Assembly: GCA_037349315.1 (NCBI GenBank)
Contig: JBAIAC010000042.1
Coordinates: 1,612,001 to 1,676,000 of the forward strand
Source of the DNA: Chelydra serpentina
Lineage: Eukaryota > Chordata > Testudines > Chelydridae
Reading direction: 5' to 3'
Length of the DNA stretch: 64,000 bases
The notes under the pieces are model-generated. The model did not search any database and was not told the origin of the DNA. It saw nothing but the letters and a program-made list of their open reading frames with translations. Within the stretch, counting starts at the first letter, position 1. Every line of letters starts with the position of its first letter. A program made the position numbers and the translations under genes. Positions 43,607-55,990 of this stretch are shown here, piece after piece.

Positions 43607-43743
43607 TTCAGCAGAACAGAAGCCAGGAGTTTTGACTCCCCTGACTCAGCACTCAGCGAGGAACCGCGAGTTTGCAAATTGTACCAAAGTATCTGACCCC
43701 TCCCAGAGGGCACTTCGGGACACCCGGAGCGCACTGGTACCAC

Positions 43744-44012
43744 CAGGGGCGGCGCCAGCTTTTTTGCCGCCCTAGGTGGTGGTGGGAGTGGCTGCCGCCG
43801 AAATGCCACCGAGATCCCCGGTGGCCGAAGAAGCTGCTGCCGAAGTGCTGACTGAGTCCTCGGTGGCAGCTTCTTCGGCCACCAGGGATTTCGGCGGCAT
43901 TTCGGCGGCAGCCTCTCCCGCCAGCAGCTACCGAGGAACCTGAGATGCCGCCCCCCAAATCCTGGCGCCCTAGGCAACCGCTTAGGGTCACCTAATGGTA
44001 GCGCCGGCCCTG
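43744..44012. mobile_element. GC-rich hAT-like MITE with 8-bp TSD
   Basis: The ends CAGGGGCGGCGCC and GGCGCCGGCCCTG-like (GCGCCGGCCCTG) are inverted. The flanks are a perfect 8-bp repeat GGTACCAC (43736-43743 and 44013-44020). The interior holds a palindrome around GAAGAAGCTGCTGCCGAAG. Confidence 0.85.
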
Positions 44013-44020
44013 GGTACCAC

Positions 44021-45440
44021 TCTGAAGCCAGGAAACCAGCTTCCCCCACCCTCAATCTAACCAACAGCCCCCACTGCCTTCCCAGAGCTGGGGATAGAAC
44101 CCAGGAGTCCTGGCGCCCCGTCCCCGTCACTCTAACCACTAGGCCCCGCACCCCTCCCAGAACCATTCCTTGAACCTTCCCTTTTCGCGATGGAGGAGCT
44201 TTTGTTCTGTCACCTAACGTCCCTTTGGGCTCTGTGGGGTGGAGTAAGGGGAAAAGTCCAGGAACAAAGGAAGGGGGAACAGATACCAGTGGAGGGGGGA
44301 TGGGAACTCCTGGGTGTATTCCCAGTTCTGAGAGGGTAGTAGGGTGTAGTGGATAGAGCAGGCAGTGGCTGGGAATCAGGACTCCTGGGTTCTGAGAGAG
44401 CCAAGAGCCTGGGTACAGAGAGCCAAGGACTCTCAGTTCCACCAGTGCATTCTGGGCCTGGCGCTGACAACAGGATCTTCTGTGGGCTTTCTGATCTCCG
44501 GGTTCCTCATTTCTTTGCGGGGTTAAGGCAGAGCCATCCCACACTGGAGCCTTCTCATCCCAGGAAACCCGCGCCCGTGACCCCGCCCCAGCTGTCTCAA
44601 GCAGCCGGTAAAGCCAATGCTTGCGAAACCCCTGCTTGCAAAGCGACTTACAGTGCTGGAGACATAAGCTCGGACCGGCCACAGGGCTGCTCCATCTGCA
44701 ACAGGTTTAACCACAACCTCCCCCCGTCTGGGAACATTAATGCAAAAGCCTCAGGTGCAATAGCCAGGGGGCTGCACAGCTCGCCCCCTCCCCACCATCT
44801 CTCAGCAGCAGGGGCGTGGAAGGGGTTCTGGAGTTGCAAACTGCAGCTTCCCCCCGGCCCGGAGGAATTAAGAGAGGGAGAACGGGCCACTCGAGATCCC
44901 CCGCTCCCTTTGGGACAGACCATTCTGACTTCTGACTCCCTTATCTCTGTATGCAGCCCAATCACTTGGGTCTCAGATCTGTTCATTTCTACCCACCAAG
45001 CGGCCTCCTGTCACCTCGTACCTGTACGGTTTTTAGTGTGTGTCTTAAAGCGCCAGCTCCTGGAATCAGGGTAAAAAACCTGAGACTCTCAGCCGCTATT
45101 TTTAAAAGACGTAAGTCGCTAGCCCTCGTGATTCAAGAGAAAAGCCTGCGAAAGGGAGGAAAGGTCAGCCTGTAGACAAAGAAAAAGAACACAACATTTA
45201 TTATTATTATTATTTTTAACCTCATGATTTTTTCGGCCCATCTCATGATTTTTGGAAGGGGCCTGGCTCATGATTTTTGAACGCTTGAATTTGGCAACAC
45301 TGCCCTGTACCCTAACCGATGCCAGCCAAATCTGCTAATTAGGGGGTCTCCGTCCAGCCCGAATGGAACAGCCATCCCACTGCTGACACCAGTGTAATTA
45401 TTATAGCTGCTCAGGGCAATGGAACAAAAGATCTTTAAGG
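44021..45440. other. no gene seen
   Basis: One reverse 75-bp unit (44085-44160) and otherwise anonymous sequence. The larger open frames (43555-44682 minus and 44349-45074 plus) cross repeats and lack splice or start support. Confidence 0.5.
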
Positions 45441-45846
45441 CAGCGGTTCTCAACCAGGACTACACATACCCCTGGGGATACGCGGAAGTCTTCCACAGGG
45501 TGCATCAACCCGTCTAGATATTTGCCTATAACAGGCTCCAGAAAAAGCACTAGCGAAGTCAGGACAAACTAAAATTTCATACAGACAATGACTTGCCTAT
45601 ACTGCTCTATATACTGTACACTGAAATATAAGGTCAATATTTATATTCCATTTGATTGATTTTATCATTATATAGTAACAAGGAGAAAATCAGCCATTTC
45701 TCGGTAATAGTGGCTGTGACACTTTTGTATTTCCATGCCTGATTTTGTGAGCAAGTCATTTTTAAGTGAGGTGAAACTTGGGGGTACTCGAGACAAATCA
45801 GCCTCCTGAAAGGGGGACAGTCGTCTGGAAAGGTTGAGAGCCGCTG
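45441..45846. mobile_element. hAT-type MITE
   Basis: The terminal inverted repeats CAGCGGTTCTCAACC and GGTTGAGAGCCGCTG are typical of hAT elements. The flanking 8-mers (CTTTAAGG and ATCTGAGG) match at 5 of 8 positions, a decayed TSD. The interior is AT-rich and non-coding. Confidence 0.8.
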
Positions 45847-46009
45847 ATCTGAGGCACAAGTAGCAGGTGGACTTGGCAGCAAGCTCTGTAGGCTCTTCTG
45901 CTGCCAGGCCCTCTAGGTTCGAGCCCCCGGGGGTCCCAAGAACCACATGTCCAAAGAAAAGGGGCATGTCACTTGTGCTGGCTGGGGGAAAGCTGCTAAC
46001 CCAAGTTCT

Positions 46010-46115
46010 TGGGGTCAGTATGGGGTGAGTGGGTGGAATTCTCTGGTCTGTGTTATAGAGGCGGTCAGTGTACATGATCTAACAGCCCCTGCTGGTCTTA
46101 AACTCTATGAATCTA
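46010..46115 (+). mobile_element. CR1 3' terminus
   Basis: GGAATTCTCTGGTCTGTG to CTATGAATCTATGAAAT is the usual CR1 end. Confidence 0.75.
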
Positions 46116-46465
46116 TGAAATACTCGAGGGACAATAGCAGTTCCTATCTGGGGCCTTCTTCAGGGGCCGGGGTTCCCTTTCTCTCTGTCCCAGACCAATA
46201 GCAGCATGCACGGTTCCAGGCCAGCTCAGTGCATGGTACATGTCCTCCTGCTTCCCCACCAGCCCTGCTACCCCACAGACCTGGCCCCGGTGACAGCGTC
46301 CGCCGACCACAGTCTTCTGCTGCTTTCAGCTTCCTAGCTTTTGCCGCGTGCCCGAGCTGGAGCGGGGCAGTGACTTCCTGGGGCCAGCAGGGGGCAGCGC
46401 GTTCTCAGGGTTCCCCTTCGCTCTGGGTTCTCTGTGCATTGCTCGTCTTGCAGTGCATTCCAGCG

Positions 46466-46586
46466 AGGGTGACCTGACGGCAAGTGTAAAACATTGGGAC
46501 GGGGGTGGGGGGTAATAGGAGCTTATATAAGAAAAAGACCCCAAAATCGGGACTGTCCCTATAAAATCAGGACATCTGGTCACCCT
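46466..46586. mobile_element. third copy of the AGGGTGACC MITE
   Basis: Both ends (AGGGTGACC and GGTCACCCT) are intact. No clear TSD is seen. Confidence 0.8.
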
Positions 46587-47039
46587 AGTCCCAGCCCAGA
46601 TGCCAAAATGGCTCATCTCTCTCCCTTATAGGTTCACGCTCTGGGGGGTAGGGTGATGCCCCATGGATCCGTCCCTTTGCCCAAGCGGAGTTCTCTCCAC
46701 CATCACTCCGGTCCATGTTGGTCACATCTCCAGCTGAGTCAGGATCTGGGTAGGGTTTTAGCCTATTATAGGGTAGGAGGAAACTATTCCCTGCTTGCCC
46801 CCAGGACAGGGGCTAGTTCAGAGAGTACCTCTTCCACCCGATTGGCCACCCTGTTCTTCGGTTGCCAACTTAACACTCAAATGCCTCTTCCTCCTATGAT
46901 CCCAGGCCCAGACTAGCTCCCCCGCCTGCTGTCTCGGGGGGCGGAGGGGGTTGCTTTTAAATCACTTCTAGTAGGCAATGATTTTAGTTTATTGTTCATT
47001 TATTGTGTGATGTTCTGCTTAACTAACATCTAACCCTAC

Positions 47040-47135
47040 CCCAACGGCCCAACGGGGCCCTGATCTCAGCTTGGGCAGGGACTGTCTCTCCCTGTGTGTC
47101 TGTGCAGCGCCCGGCGCAACGGGGGCCCTGATCTC
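47040..47135 (+). repeat. 66-bp repeat, one to two units
   Basis: The same unit as at 1010-1375. The surrounding interval 46590-47250 shows no gene. Confidence 0.7.
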
Positions 47136-48302
47136 GGCAGAGACTCTGTGCTATTGTAATGCACATAATAAGGAGACCTGTTGTCACTTTCAGAGCTCAA
47201 AGGAATCAATTTGCAAGAAGCATTTTGTTCCCTCTGCATTCTGCCATTTTAATCCGAGTTGACAGCTCTTGTTCTTCATCTCCAAGCATTCCTGTCAAAT
47301 GCATCTTCCCTAGCTGACACCCATCTTCTCCAGGTCCTCCTTCCGCATCTCGATCCACCTTTTCCTGGGTTTTCCCCGTGGTCTGTGTCCTGCCACAACT
47401 ACAAGAGCTTGTACTATCCGGCCACTATATCCCTCGTCTTGTTGGCTCACGTGACCAGCCGCCTCAGGCGGTACTCCCTCGGCTTTTGCGTGCTGGAGGC
47501 TGCCTGCATCATGGCTTGTATCACCTGCCAGGTCTTGTCCACCCTCCTCATTTCAGCAGCGTGAAGCCATGGCTCTTCTCTTCCCTCCATCGCCACGACA
47601 CTGGAATGATCCCGCTTTGCTCTTCCGTGTTCTCGACACGTTCCCTTCGCACAGAACTCCCATCAGCTCCTTGCATTGGCGCCCAGCGACCTCCAGGCAA
47701 CTCCTGACATCCGCCCCCACCTTCCCAACGCAGCTCCACGCTGAACCGAGGTGTTCGACTGGTCACGCAGACTTTAGCTCGGCCCCAGCCAGGTTGGCTG
47801 GCTGCTCGTTGTCCTGCTCACCGGAGCAGCACATGCGGTCCCTTGTTTGTCAGCAGATTCGGAAGCCATTTGCTTCCATGACAGCCTTCCATCGTGCTAG
47901 GCACATTTCCAGTCCGGATTTATCTTCGCAGCACTTCGGCAAAAAGCCTCCCCCATTCCCCTGCATCAAGGGGTCCCTTAAAATCACTCTAGATACTCAG
48001 GCCTCGGTGGTTCAGGAGCCAAATTAGTAGGGGCGGAAGGTGTCACAGGCCAGGGGAGGCTGAGCCTCCCCAAACAGCCGGGTGTGGCCCCGCCCATGCT
48101 CCGCCCTGAGGCCCCCTCCTGCTTCACGCTCTTACCCTGGGGCCTGCAGCTTAGGACTCTAGGCTAGCCTCCCCAAATGGGTGATTCACGCGCCGCCCAT
48201 GCAAATTAGCCATCAACATCACCCAAAAGAGCTACCAGTCGTGTAAGAGCCTCAGGAAACACATGAAAGAGCTAAGAGCTTCCATCTATCATGGCTCTAG
48301 AC

Positions 48303-48895
48303 CAGGGATCTCAAACTCAAATCACCACGAGGGCCACATGAGAACTAGTAAATTGGCCCGAGGGCCTCATCACTGACACCTTTTCATACAATGATACAAA
48401 AGTATAGTCAAAAATGAAGAGTAATAGAGTATTGTATTAAAAGTCAATGTATTCACTTGTTAAAAACTGTAATGCAAAGAGGGGTTTTAATAAAATATAA
48501 ACACTCAGGGCTGGTCCACACTAGGATGGGGAGATCGATCTAAGATACCCAACTTCAGCTACGTGAATAACGTAGTTGAAGTCGAATATCTTAGATCGAT
48601 TTTTAAAAGTACTTACCCCCGGTCCACACGGCAGCAGGCAGGCTCCCCCGTTGACAGCGCTTCCTCCGCTCGCCGAGCTGGAGTTCCGGTGTTGACGGGG
48701 AGCGGCTCTGGGATCGATTTATCGCGTCTAGACGAGACGCGATAAATCAATCCCAGAACATCGATCGCTACCCACCGAATCGGGCGGGTCGTGTGGACGT
48801 AGCCTCAGTAATGTTTGGAGCTTGGCTGCCAGTGGAGTCAGCGCTATGGCGGGCCGCAGGAAATAACTCCGTGGGCCGCGTATTTGAGAGCCCTG
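48303..48895. mobile_element. hAT-type element with 8-bp TSD, carrying a nested foldback element
   Basis: The ends CAGGGATCTCAAACTC and GTATTTGAGAGCCCTG are flanked by a perfect CTCTAGAC (48295-48302 and 48896-48903). A Harbinger-like foldback element is inserted at 48508-48804. Confidence 0.9.
48508..48804. mobile_element. Harbinger-like foldback MITE, copy 1
   Basis: The ends GGGCTGGTCCACAC and GTGTGGACGTAGCC are inverted, with 3-bp flanks TCA on both sides. The interior has hairpins around CTACGTGAATAACGTAG and TCGCGTCTAGACGAGACGCGA. Confidence 0.8.
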
Positions 48896-49660
48896 CTCTA
48901 GACTGATCCTTGACATCCACTAATCCTCACTGTGAATGGCTCCCATTCACTAGGGCTGCTTCTCACAACGGTTGTGCTAACCTCAGAAGCATCCAGGACC
49001 GTCTGAACATGTGTCTCCGGCGGATTACGCAAGACCCCACCATGTCCATGCTCCAGGACCTCAGTCAGAAGTCTTCTCTAGAGACCCACACCCGAAATGC
49101 ACTCCCACGCGCTCCTCCCTGTACTTCTCCTGCAGCCTTCGGCCTGCAAACGCTGCATCTATTATGGGCTTTCGTGGCCCAATTCCAAACGGGTTGTCAT
49201 CGCTCACTTGCTGCTTCAGCGCCTCACAAAGTCTTTCTTCTGTCATTCTTTCCAGCCGTTTCACTGCATGACTCGTTATCGTGATGGGTCGGTAATTACT
49301 ACCTTCTTGCACATCCCCTTTATGCTCAAAGATGGAGACCCGTGTTCCCGTCCTCTGGACGTCGGGCGTTTTTGAGGATTAAGTAAAAGACATTTTCATC
49401 ATCACCACTACGCCCCAGTGGCCTCATGCTTGAAATGTCTCAACTGGGACGCTGTCTGGTCCAACTGTGTCCTCGCATCTCAGCATCTTTAGCTCTGTCT
49501 GAGTCTCCACCAGCTTCCGCATGCTTCCCTCAATAGATTCCTCCAACCAGACCTGCCGTGGACAGCAGCTGAGCCTGCGGTGCGGACTGCAGTGGGCAGC
49601 ATGGGCAGAGGTGCCTCCCCCTCCAAGCCCATCGGGTTCAGACGTAAGGGCGGGCACGTG

Positions 49661-52600
49661 GGGATCATGCTGTCACCTAAGCAGGCAATTAAGAGATCAT
49701 GGGGCTGGCCAAACCCCGCCTGCACCGCAGGGTTATTTGGCGAATTTCGGGTTATTATGCAAGCAGCTGTTTGTCTGGTTTTCCCAAATAAGGTGGATTT
49801 GCGTGTTTCACCTTCCCACGGGCTCCTGAGTGCTTTGCAGTCATCTCACCATGAGCTGTATAAGAGCTGAGAATTGTTATGTGACAGGCTAAATGGAGTC
49901 GGTGTCACACTGCCCCCTGCTGGGTGGAGTCCATCCCACAGCAGACCTGCTCTACAAAATGGCGTCCTCGTGGCATGACCTCACATGTGAGGTCACGCCA
50001 CGTCTATGGAGGATGCCATTTTGTTTCTGTCCACAACTAGGCTTGTGGCCCACATCACTGAAAAGGTTGGACCGCCCTGTTTCTGACCCCCTGTATGACC
50101 CAGGCCAGATAATTGTACCCAGTTATTCCTGCATGGAGCCTAATAACTTGTATTGGTGACTTTCCACCCTCTGTAGTGAAATACCCCTTCGCTTTAGTCA
50201 AATGTCTGAGTGGTTATGAGCCTTCAGTGTCTGTATGGCACTTTGGGGAATCTGTATGAATTGCATGTGAGATGATGCACTCTCTGAATGTATCTTCAAC
50301 AGGCTACAAACCCCACTTTGATTGTAAGGCTGATCTGTGCCTTCCTGTTGGTTTTTACCTCCATCTTGGACTAATATTCCCAAGGGGCGGTGGCACTAAA
50401 GGGATTACAATGGAGGGTCATTAGACTTGGATGATCATCCATTCAAATGGAGCACCTTCTGACAAAGAGATGGCTGCCACCAAGGGCAAACCGGGTTTTT
50501 CAAATCTGAACTCCAGGGGCAGAGGTAACTAAGCCACGGATTCCCTGATGGGGGACTTTGAGCACCTGATGAGGCTGATATAGGGGGTCATCTGGCAAAG
50601 GGAATTGGAGGAGAGAGTCCAGGAACTGCAGGCGAAGGTCCCTGGATACATCAGAGGACTCCCACCCAAGCCCAGAGCATGCACCAAAGGGGTGAGTAAA
50701 CCGAGGCAGGGAAACACCTGCAGATGATTGTGTTGGTTTTTTTGGTCTGGAGCTGCATATCTCTTGTGCTATGTAAAGTAAAGAGTAACTGTGCTCAGAA
50801 ACCTTTGCCGGTCCTGTGTGCCTGTTTGCTTTCACTATCAGGTGTCCCCGAAGAGGTGAGCTGTAAACCCAGAGCACCCAGAAGGTTGGAGCTCTGGGGG
50901 AAAGGATATGCTTAACATATTGAGCGGTCTGGGGGAGTCAGGATAGGTTCTGGGGACCTAGGGCAGCTGGGTCACATAGACCCATGTCCATGAAGAGCTA
51001 ACAGGTAGAGTCTTTGTCCACGAAATGTGCCAGAGAGCCCAAGGAGAGAGAGAGAACGCAGCAACCGTCTCAGACAAAAGGAAGCTTACAACACATGGGT
51101 TTAATGTGTTGGGACCCAGTGAATAGCCTAGTGAGTGTCCAGCAGGGGGAGCTCTGCCAAAGCTTGCATCTGAGTGGCAATACACCTGCTGCACTGAGGA
51201 GCACCATAGAAATCGGGTGTACCCCAGCCTGAGCAGCTGTAATAATTACACTGGTGTGAGCGGTGGGATGAGTGTCACATTCCAGCTGGGACGCGGCCCC
51301 CGCGGTGGAATTTGTCCAGCTGAGGTTATGGTGTAGGTGCCAACCTCAAGCATTCAAAAATCATGAACCAGGCCCCCTAAAAATCATGAGATTGGTTTAA
51401 AACAACAAGGTTTTTTTTAATTGGGCTCTTGTTCATTGCCTTCTGGTTTGTGAGCCGTTAGCATTCACTGGCCTCACATTTCCAAGCAGTTCTCTGCAAC
51501 CATGTGGGCCAGAAACTGACTTCTTGCAAGAAAGCAGAGATCTTTTTATTCCAAAATCCGGGGCACTAAGAAATACACTAAAAATCACACGGACATGAGG
51601 CGCCAGAGGGCTACTCGGTGGGTGGAAATGCACAAGACAGACAACAGACGTCAAACTCAAATTACTGGGCTCCATGCAGATAACTAGGTGGAATTCTCCA
51701 GCCTGGGACATAGAGGAAGTCAGACTAGGTTAGTTAAAAGTTGCTCTGGCCTTAAAAAATGATGACCTTCAGGTACAACATTAAAGCCAGGGGCAGGGAG
51801 TCAGAAGGCAGAATGGTCTGTCCCAAAGGGAGCGGGGGATCTGGAGTGGTATGTCCCTCTCTCTTAAATTCTCAGAGCTGGGAGCCAAGGTGCTGCTGAC
51901 AGGTGAAAGGGATGGGGAGGGATCTGTTGCCCCCTGGCGGCAGGTGGAGGCATTGCAAGTGAGTTCCTTCCCAGGTTGGGGGTTGTTCCGGTGAAATGGG
52001 AAGAGCCCTGCTGACGGTCCATCTCCTGGAAGGGCCCGACTCAGCTCACGTCAGCGGCACCGTAAGTCCGTTTGCAAACGAGGGTTTCACTAGCATCAGC
52101 TCTGCTGGCTGTTTGCACCAGCTGGGATGAGGTCAGCGCTGGCTGAACTAGCAAGTGGTTCTTGGGATGAAACGCCCGAAGTTCTGGCTGGTTTTACCTT
52201 GACTCAGCAAAGAAATGAGGAGCTAGGAAATTCCATAAGAGACCCTGCTCTCCGGGCCAGGGCTCTAGACTGGTGATGCCGGCAAACCAGGTGCCAGCTC
52301 TTGCCACTGCTGAGCTCTGACAAATTCATTGCTGGAAACCGGTCTGTTTCACCTGCGTGTTAGTCTGGCTGTGATGGGTATTAAACTTATAACAATGGGT
52401 TAAGTGTTTAGACGTTGTGAAATGCTTGCAAGTTGCTACCTGCACTAATCTCATTTGTAACAGCTTCATTGCATGAGGTAATATTTAAGTTTTTGCTAAC
52501 TGTCAATCTTCCAGAAGGGATCGGCTGCTGCTCATTAAGAAGGCAATCAAAACTAAAATGGGCTATTGTGGGACACCACAGTACAAAGGCTTTGTTAATT

Positions 52601-52785
52601 GTGCCTTCGCACTCATGAAGAGACCTGGTGCAAAAGGGCTCATCCCGTCAGCTTGAATTCTGGAAGGAGGAAATAAAGATAGTGAACAAGAGAAATGTGC
52701 ATCTCTTTTGCTGTTTGGACTCTCAGAAGGTCGGCGCTTCGAAACACAAGCAGAGATCCCCAAGGTCAACATGGGTCAGTCCTAA
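49661..52785. other. intergenic, repeats but no gene seen
   Basis: A block of about 1.1 kb from TGTGACAGG (49880) to GGTCACA (50976) looks LTR-like, but no target duplication was found. A short CR1-like tail lies near 51690-51770. No splice-flanked coding segment is supported. Confidence 0.4.
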
Positions 52786-52789
52786 AAGA

Positions 52790-53466
52790 CATTCAGAGCT
52801 TGGTTTTAGTTTTGTATCCCTGCCCATCCTGGCTAATAGCCATTGATGGACCTATCCTCCATGAACTTGTCTAGTTCTTTTTTGAACCGTTATAGTCTTG
52901 GCCTTCACAACATCCTCTGGCAAAGAGTTCCACAGGTTGACTGAGTGTTGTGTGAAGAAATACTTCCTTTTGTTTGTTTTAAACCTGCTGCCTATTAATT
53001 TCATTGGGTGACCCCTAGTCCTTGTGTTAGGAGAAGGAGTAAATAACACTTCCTTATCTACTTTCTCCACACCAGTCACAATTTTATAGACCTCAATCAT
53101 ATCCCCCTTTAGTCGTCTCTTTTCCAAGCTGAAAAGTCCCAGTCTTATTCATTTCTCCTCACATGGAAGCTGTTCCATGCCCCTAATCGTTTTTGTGGCC
53201 CTTCTCTGTACCTTTTCCGATTTCAGTCTATCTTTTTGGAGATGAGGCGACCAGATCTGCACACAGTATTCAAGATGTGGGCGTACCATGGATTTATATG
53301 CAGGCAACATGATATTTTCTGTCTTGTTCTCCATCCCTTTCCTAATGATTCCTGACACTCTCTTAGCGTTTTTGACTGTCGCTGCACATTGAGTGGATGT
53401 TTCCAGAGAATGATCCACAATGACTCCAAGAGCTGACAGATTACTACCCCTTTTCGAACCACGCAC
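52790..53466 (-). pseudogene. CR1-like LINE ORF2 C-terminal fragment
   Basis: Minus-strand peptides such as [45 protein letters not shown] and [14 protein letters not shown] are the conserved C-terminal end of CR1-type ORF2. The frame is broken near 53130-53150 and the copy is 5'-truncated. A shorter relative lies at 60360-60560. Confidence 0.85.
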
Positions 53467-53539
53467 AGACTGTAACTCAGTGGTGTTTAGACCTTTGCTT
53501 TGCTTTCACCTTCTAATAACTTGCTCATTTCATTTCTTA

Positions 53540-54977
53540 GGGCTGGTCCACACTAGCCCCGAAATTCGAACTAAGATACGCGACTTCAGCTACGTGAATA
53601 ACGTAGCTGAAGTCGAACTATCTTAGTTCGAATGAAAAAGCACTTACCCGGGGTCCACACGCGGCGCGCAGGCTCCCCCGTCGACTCCGCCTACTCCGTT
53701 CGTCGAGCTGGATTACCAGCGTCGACGGCGGAGCACTTCCTGGTTCGATTTATCGCGTCTAGACAAGACGCGATAAAGCGAACCCAGAACATCGATCCCG
53801 CTGTGACAGTGTCCCCATAAAACTTTATGGGGAGATGCTTATAACTATATATGTGTAACTGGAATACGTTTTATGCTACATGTGCCATGTAACATATCTC
53901 TGTGAAAGTTATGACCTACTGAATTTATTCCTCCTGTTTGTAGGCATGTATCATTGTTGTGGTTGAAGTTATGAACATTGGTTTTATATTTGCTGGTTTT
54001 ATGCATAGCTTTTGTAAGAACATGGGACCAGGTCCAGAGGAAGGAATGTGCAAGTTGAGTACAAGTACTTAACAGACAAAAGAAGGTGCAGACCCCAATC
54101 CACATCGGGGCCCCAGTCAAGGATGCAACTGGTTAGACTGGTTAGGGCACATGGACAGGTGACTTGCCCATGTGATCCCAAAACTCCAGGGCAACTGGAT
54201 CCTACGCAGGGAGAGGAAGAAAGGCTATAAAAGCCCTTGCAAGACCCTTCCATTTGGTCTTCAGCTGGCTAAAGGGAGAGGCTCTCCACCCCCCCAAGGA
54301 CATTCCTGAGGGGAACTGAACAAAGGACAAAGACACTAGGGGGTGTGAGCGGCTGCTGGACCCAGGCTAATTCTACAGCCTGTAAAAAGGAAAATATCCG
54401 AACCTGGTGAGGCTTTTATCTGTGTTAACTTTGAATAGACATAGACGTGCGTGTTTTATTTTATTTTACTAAGTAACTTGCTTTGTTCTGTCTGTCACTA
54501 ATTGAACTCACTTAAATCCTATTTTCTGTACTTATTAAAATCACTTTTTACTTATTAAGTTTCCTTGAGTACGAGTTGGTGCCTGGGGAAAGCGGACAGT
54601 TGTGCATATCTTTCTATCTTTGAAATAGAAGGCGAACTATTTATGAGTTTACCCTGTATAAGCTTTATACAGGGTAAAACGGATTTATTAAGGGTTTGAA
54701 CCTCCTTGGAGTTGAGCAGCTGGGTGTCAAAGGCAAGAGCGCTTCCAGGGGCCTTACAGTGGTGAGTGGACTTGGTTCGGACCTGGGTCTGTGTTTGCAG
54801 CAGATCAGTGGAATCTGACTCAAAACAGACAGGATTCGGGAGTCCCAAGCTGGAAAAGGCCTGGAAGCAGGGGCAGAAGTAGCCTTGGCACACCAGGTGG
54901 CAGCACCAAGCAGGTCTCTGTGGCCCCAACCCGTCACACCCGCGCCTCCGACCGGATGCGTAAGTATAGACGTACCC
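53540..54977. mobile_element. Harbinger-like foldback MITE, copy 2, split by a solo LTR
   Basis: The outer ends GGGCTGGTCCACACTAG and AGTATAGACGTACCC are flanked by TTA on both sides (53537-53539 and 54978-54980). The element is interrupted by an LTR at 53802-54938. Confidence 0.8.
53802..54938 (+). mobile_element. solo LTR of a retrovirus-like or Gypsy-like element
   Basis: It starts TGTGACAGTG and ends CCCGTCACA. A perfect 5-bp target duplication CCCGC flanks it (53797-53801 and 54939-54943). Inside are a CTATAAAAGCC promoter-like box (about 54225) and poly(A)-like TATTAAAA. There is no internal region or coding sequence. It is nested inside the foldback element. Confidence 0.85.
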
Positions 54978-55439
54978 TTAGTTAATAAATCCTTAGTTAG
55001 TTTACTATCGGACTGGCTACAAGTGTTGTCTTTGGTATCAGATCTGAGGTACAGATTGACCTGGGGTAAGTGACTGGTCCCTTGGGACTGGGATCAACCT
55101 GAATCTTTTGTGATCTTTGCTGTACAGCAACCAACTAGCACTCAGGCCAGCTTGCCTGGGTGGCAAGATAGATTGGAGAGCCCAAGGGAACTGTCTGGGT
55201 CTTCGAGGTAAGACCGTCATAGTGCTTCATCTGTTACTGGGTTGGTGAAATCTAATCATAGACCGTACCACCAGTTTGGGGTGTCTGCCCTGCTATTGGA
55301 CAGTCTGCCCTGAGGTTGGCACTCATGGTCATGGACCACTCCAGACAGGGCTCCTAACTCCTGCAGGGTTCAGTAGAAGTTAGGCGCCTCAATACCTCTG
55401 GAGCTAGACTTAGGTACATCGGGAGACCCAGAAAGCACT

Positions 55440-55640
55440 GATGGAACTGTGAACCCAGGAGTCCTGATTCCCTGGCTTTAAGCACTGGACCCCAATCCCA
55501 CAAGGCAGCAAGAGAACCCAGGAGTCCTGACTCCCAGCCCCCTCCCTGCTCTAACCACTAGACCCCATTCCCCTCCTAGAGCAGGGAATAGACCCGGGAG
55601 CCCTGACTGCCAACCCCCTCTGCTCTAACCACTACGCCCT
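55440..55640 (-). repeat. tRNA-head (MIR-like) array, reverse orientation
   Basis: Two or three units carry GAACCCAGGAGTCCTGAC. The stretch 54981-55430 before it looks LTR-derived (GGTATCAGATCTGAGG) and has no gene. Confidence 0.7.
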
Positions 55641-55907
55641 ACTCCCCTCCCACCAGGGCTGCTGACTCTCCCCTCCTCCCAGCTGCACATGGAAGGTTTG
55701 GCTGCTTTCCCCTTGCCTCTCACTCAGCTGTTGCTGCTCTGTCCTGACATGATGGAAGGGGGTGGCTCTCCCGTCTGGCTGTGCTGGCCACGGCCCCTGG
55801 GGCTCGGCTCAGGACTGCAGCAACTGGCCAATCCTTGTGCAGTGGGCGGAGACGGGCACTAGACCAGGAAGCACCTGCCTCTCTGGTTCCCCCACGTCCC
55901 AGCCAGG

Positions 55908-55915
55908 TATAAAAG
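55908..55915 (+). promoter_or_regulatory. TATA box of gene D
   Basis: TATAAAAG in GGTATAAAAGCTGG, identical over 14 bp to the gene C promoter on the other strand. Confidence 0.7.
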
Positions 55916-55937
55916 CTGGTGCTTCCCTGAGAGGTTT

Positions 55938-55990
55938 GACAGCCCGCCCCCGCCCCACTGGAATGGGTCCCGTTGACTCTCGTTTGCCAG
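55938..55990 (+). other. gene D non-coding exon 1 (predicted)
   Basis: It ends at TTTGCCAG|GTACATCG. The 3' part of the exon (CCCGTTGACTC) and the first intron bases (CCTAGCTAGGAAG) match gene C. Confidence 0.55.

Larger units (their letters stand above)
47255..49660 (-). pseudogene. decayed LINE reverse-transcriptase remnant (RTE-like)
   Basis: Minus-strand pieces read in order: VGPDSVPVETF (about 49430-49460), NYRPITITSHAVKRLERMTE and then RRLQEKYREE (49061-49312), and a distal ARWKAVMEANGF (about 47870-47890). These are recognisable blocks of an endonuclease/RT polyprotein, interrupted by frameshifts and by later insertions (48303-48895). It is non-functional. Confidence 0.7.

Noticed and set aside
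44349..45074. 241-codon plus-strand frame
   Set aside because: It crosses repeat sequence and has erratic composition; no start context or splice evidence.
49880..50976. Second complete LTR (TGTGAC to GTCACA)
   Set aside because: No target duplication was found at the ends and the middle looks composite, so it is described only as LTR-like sequence.
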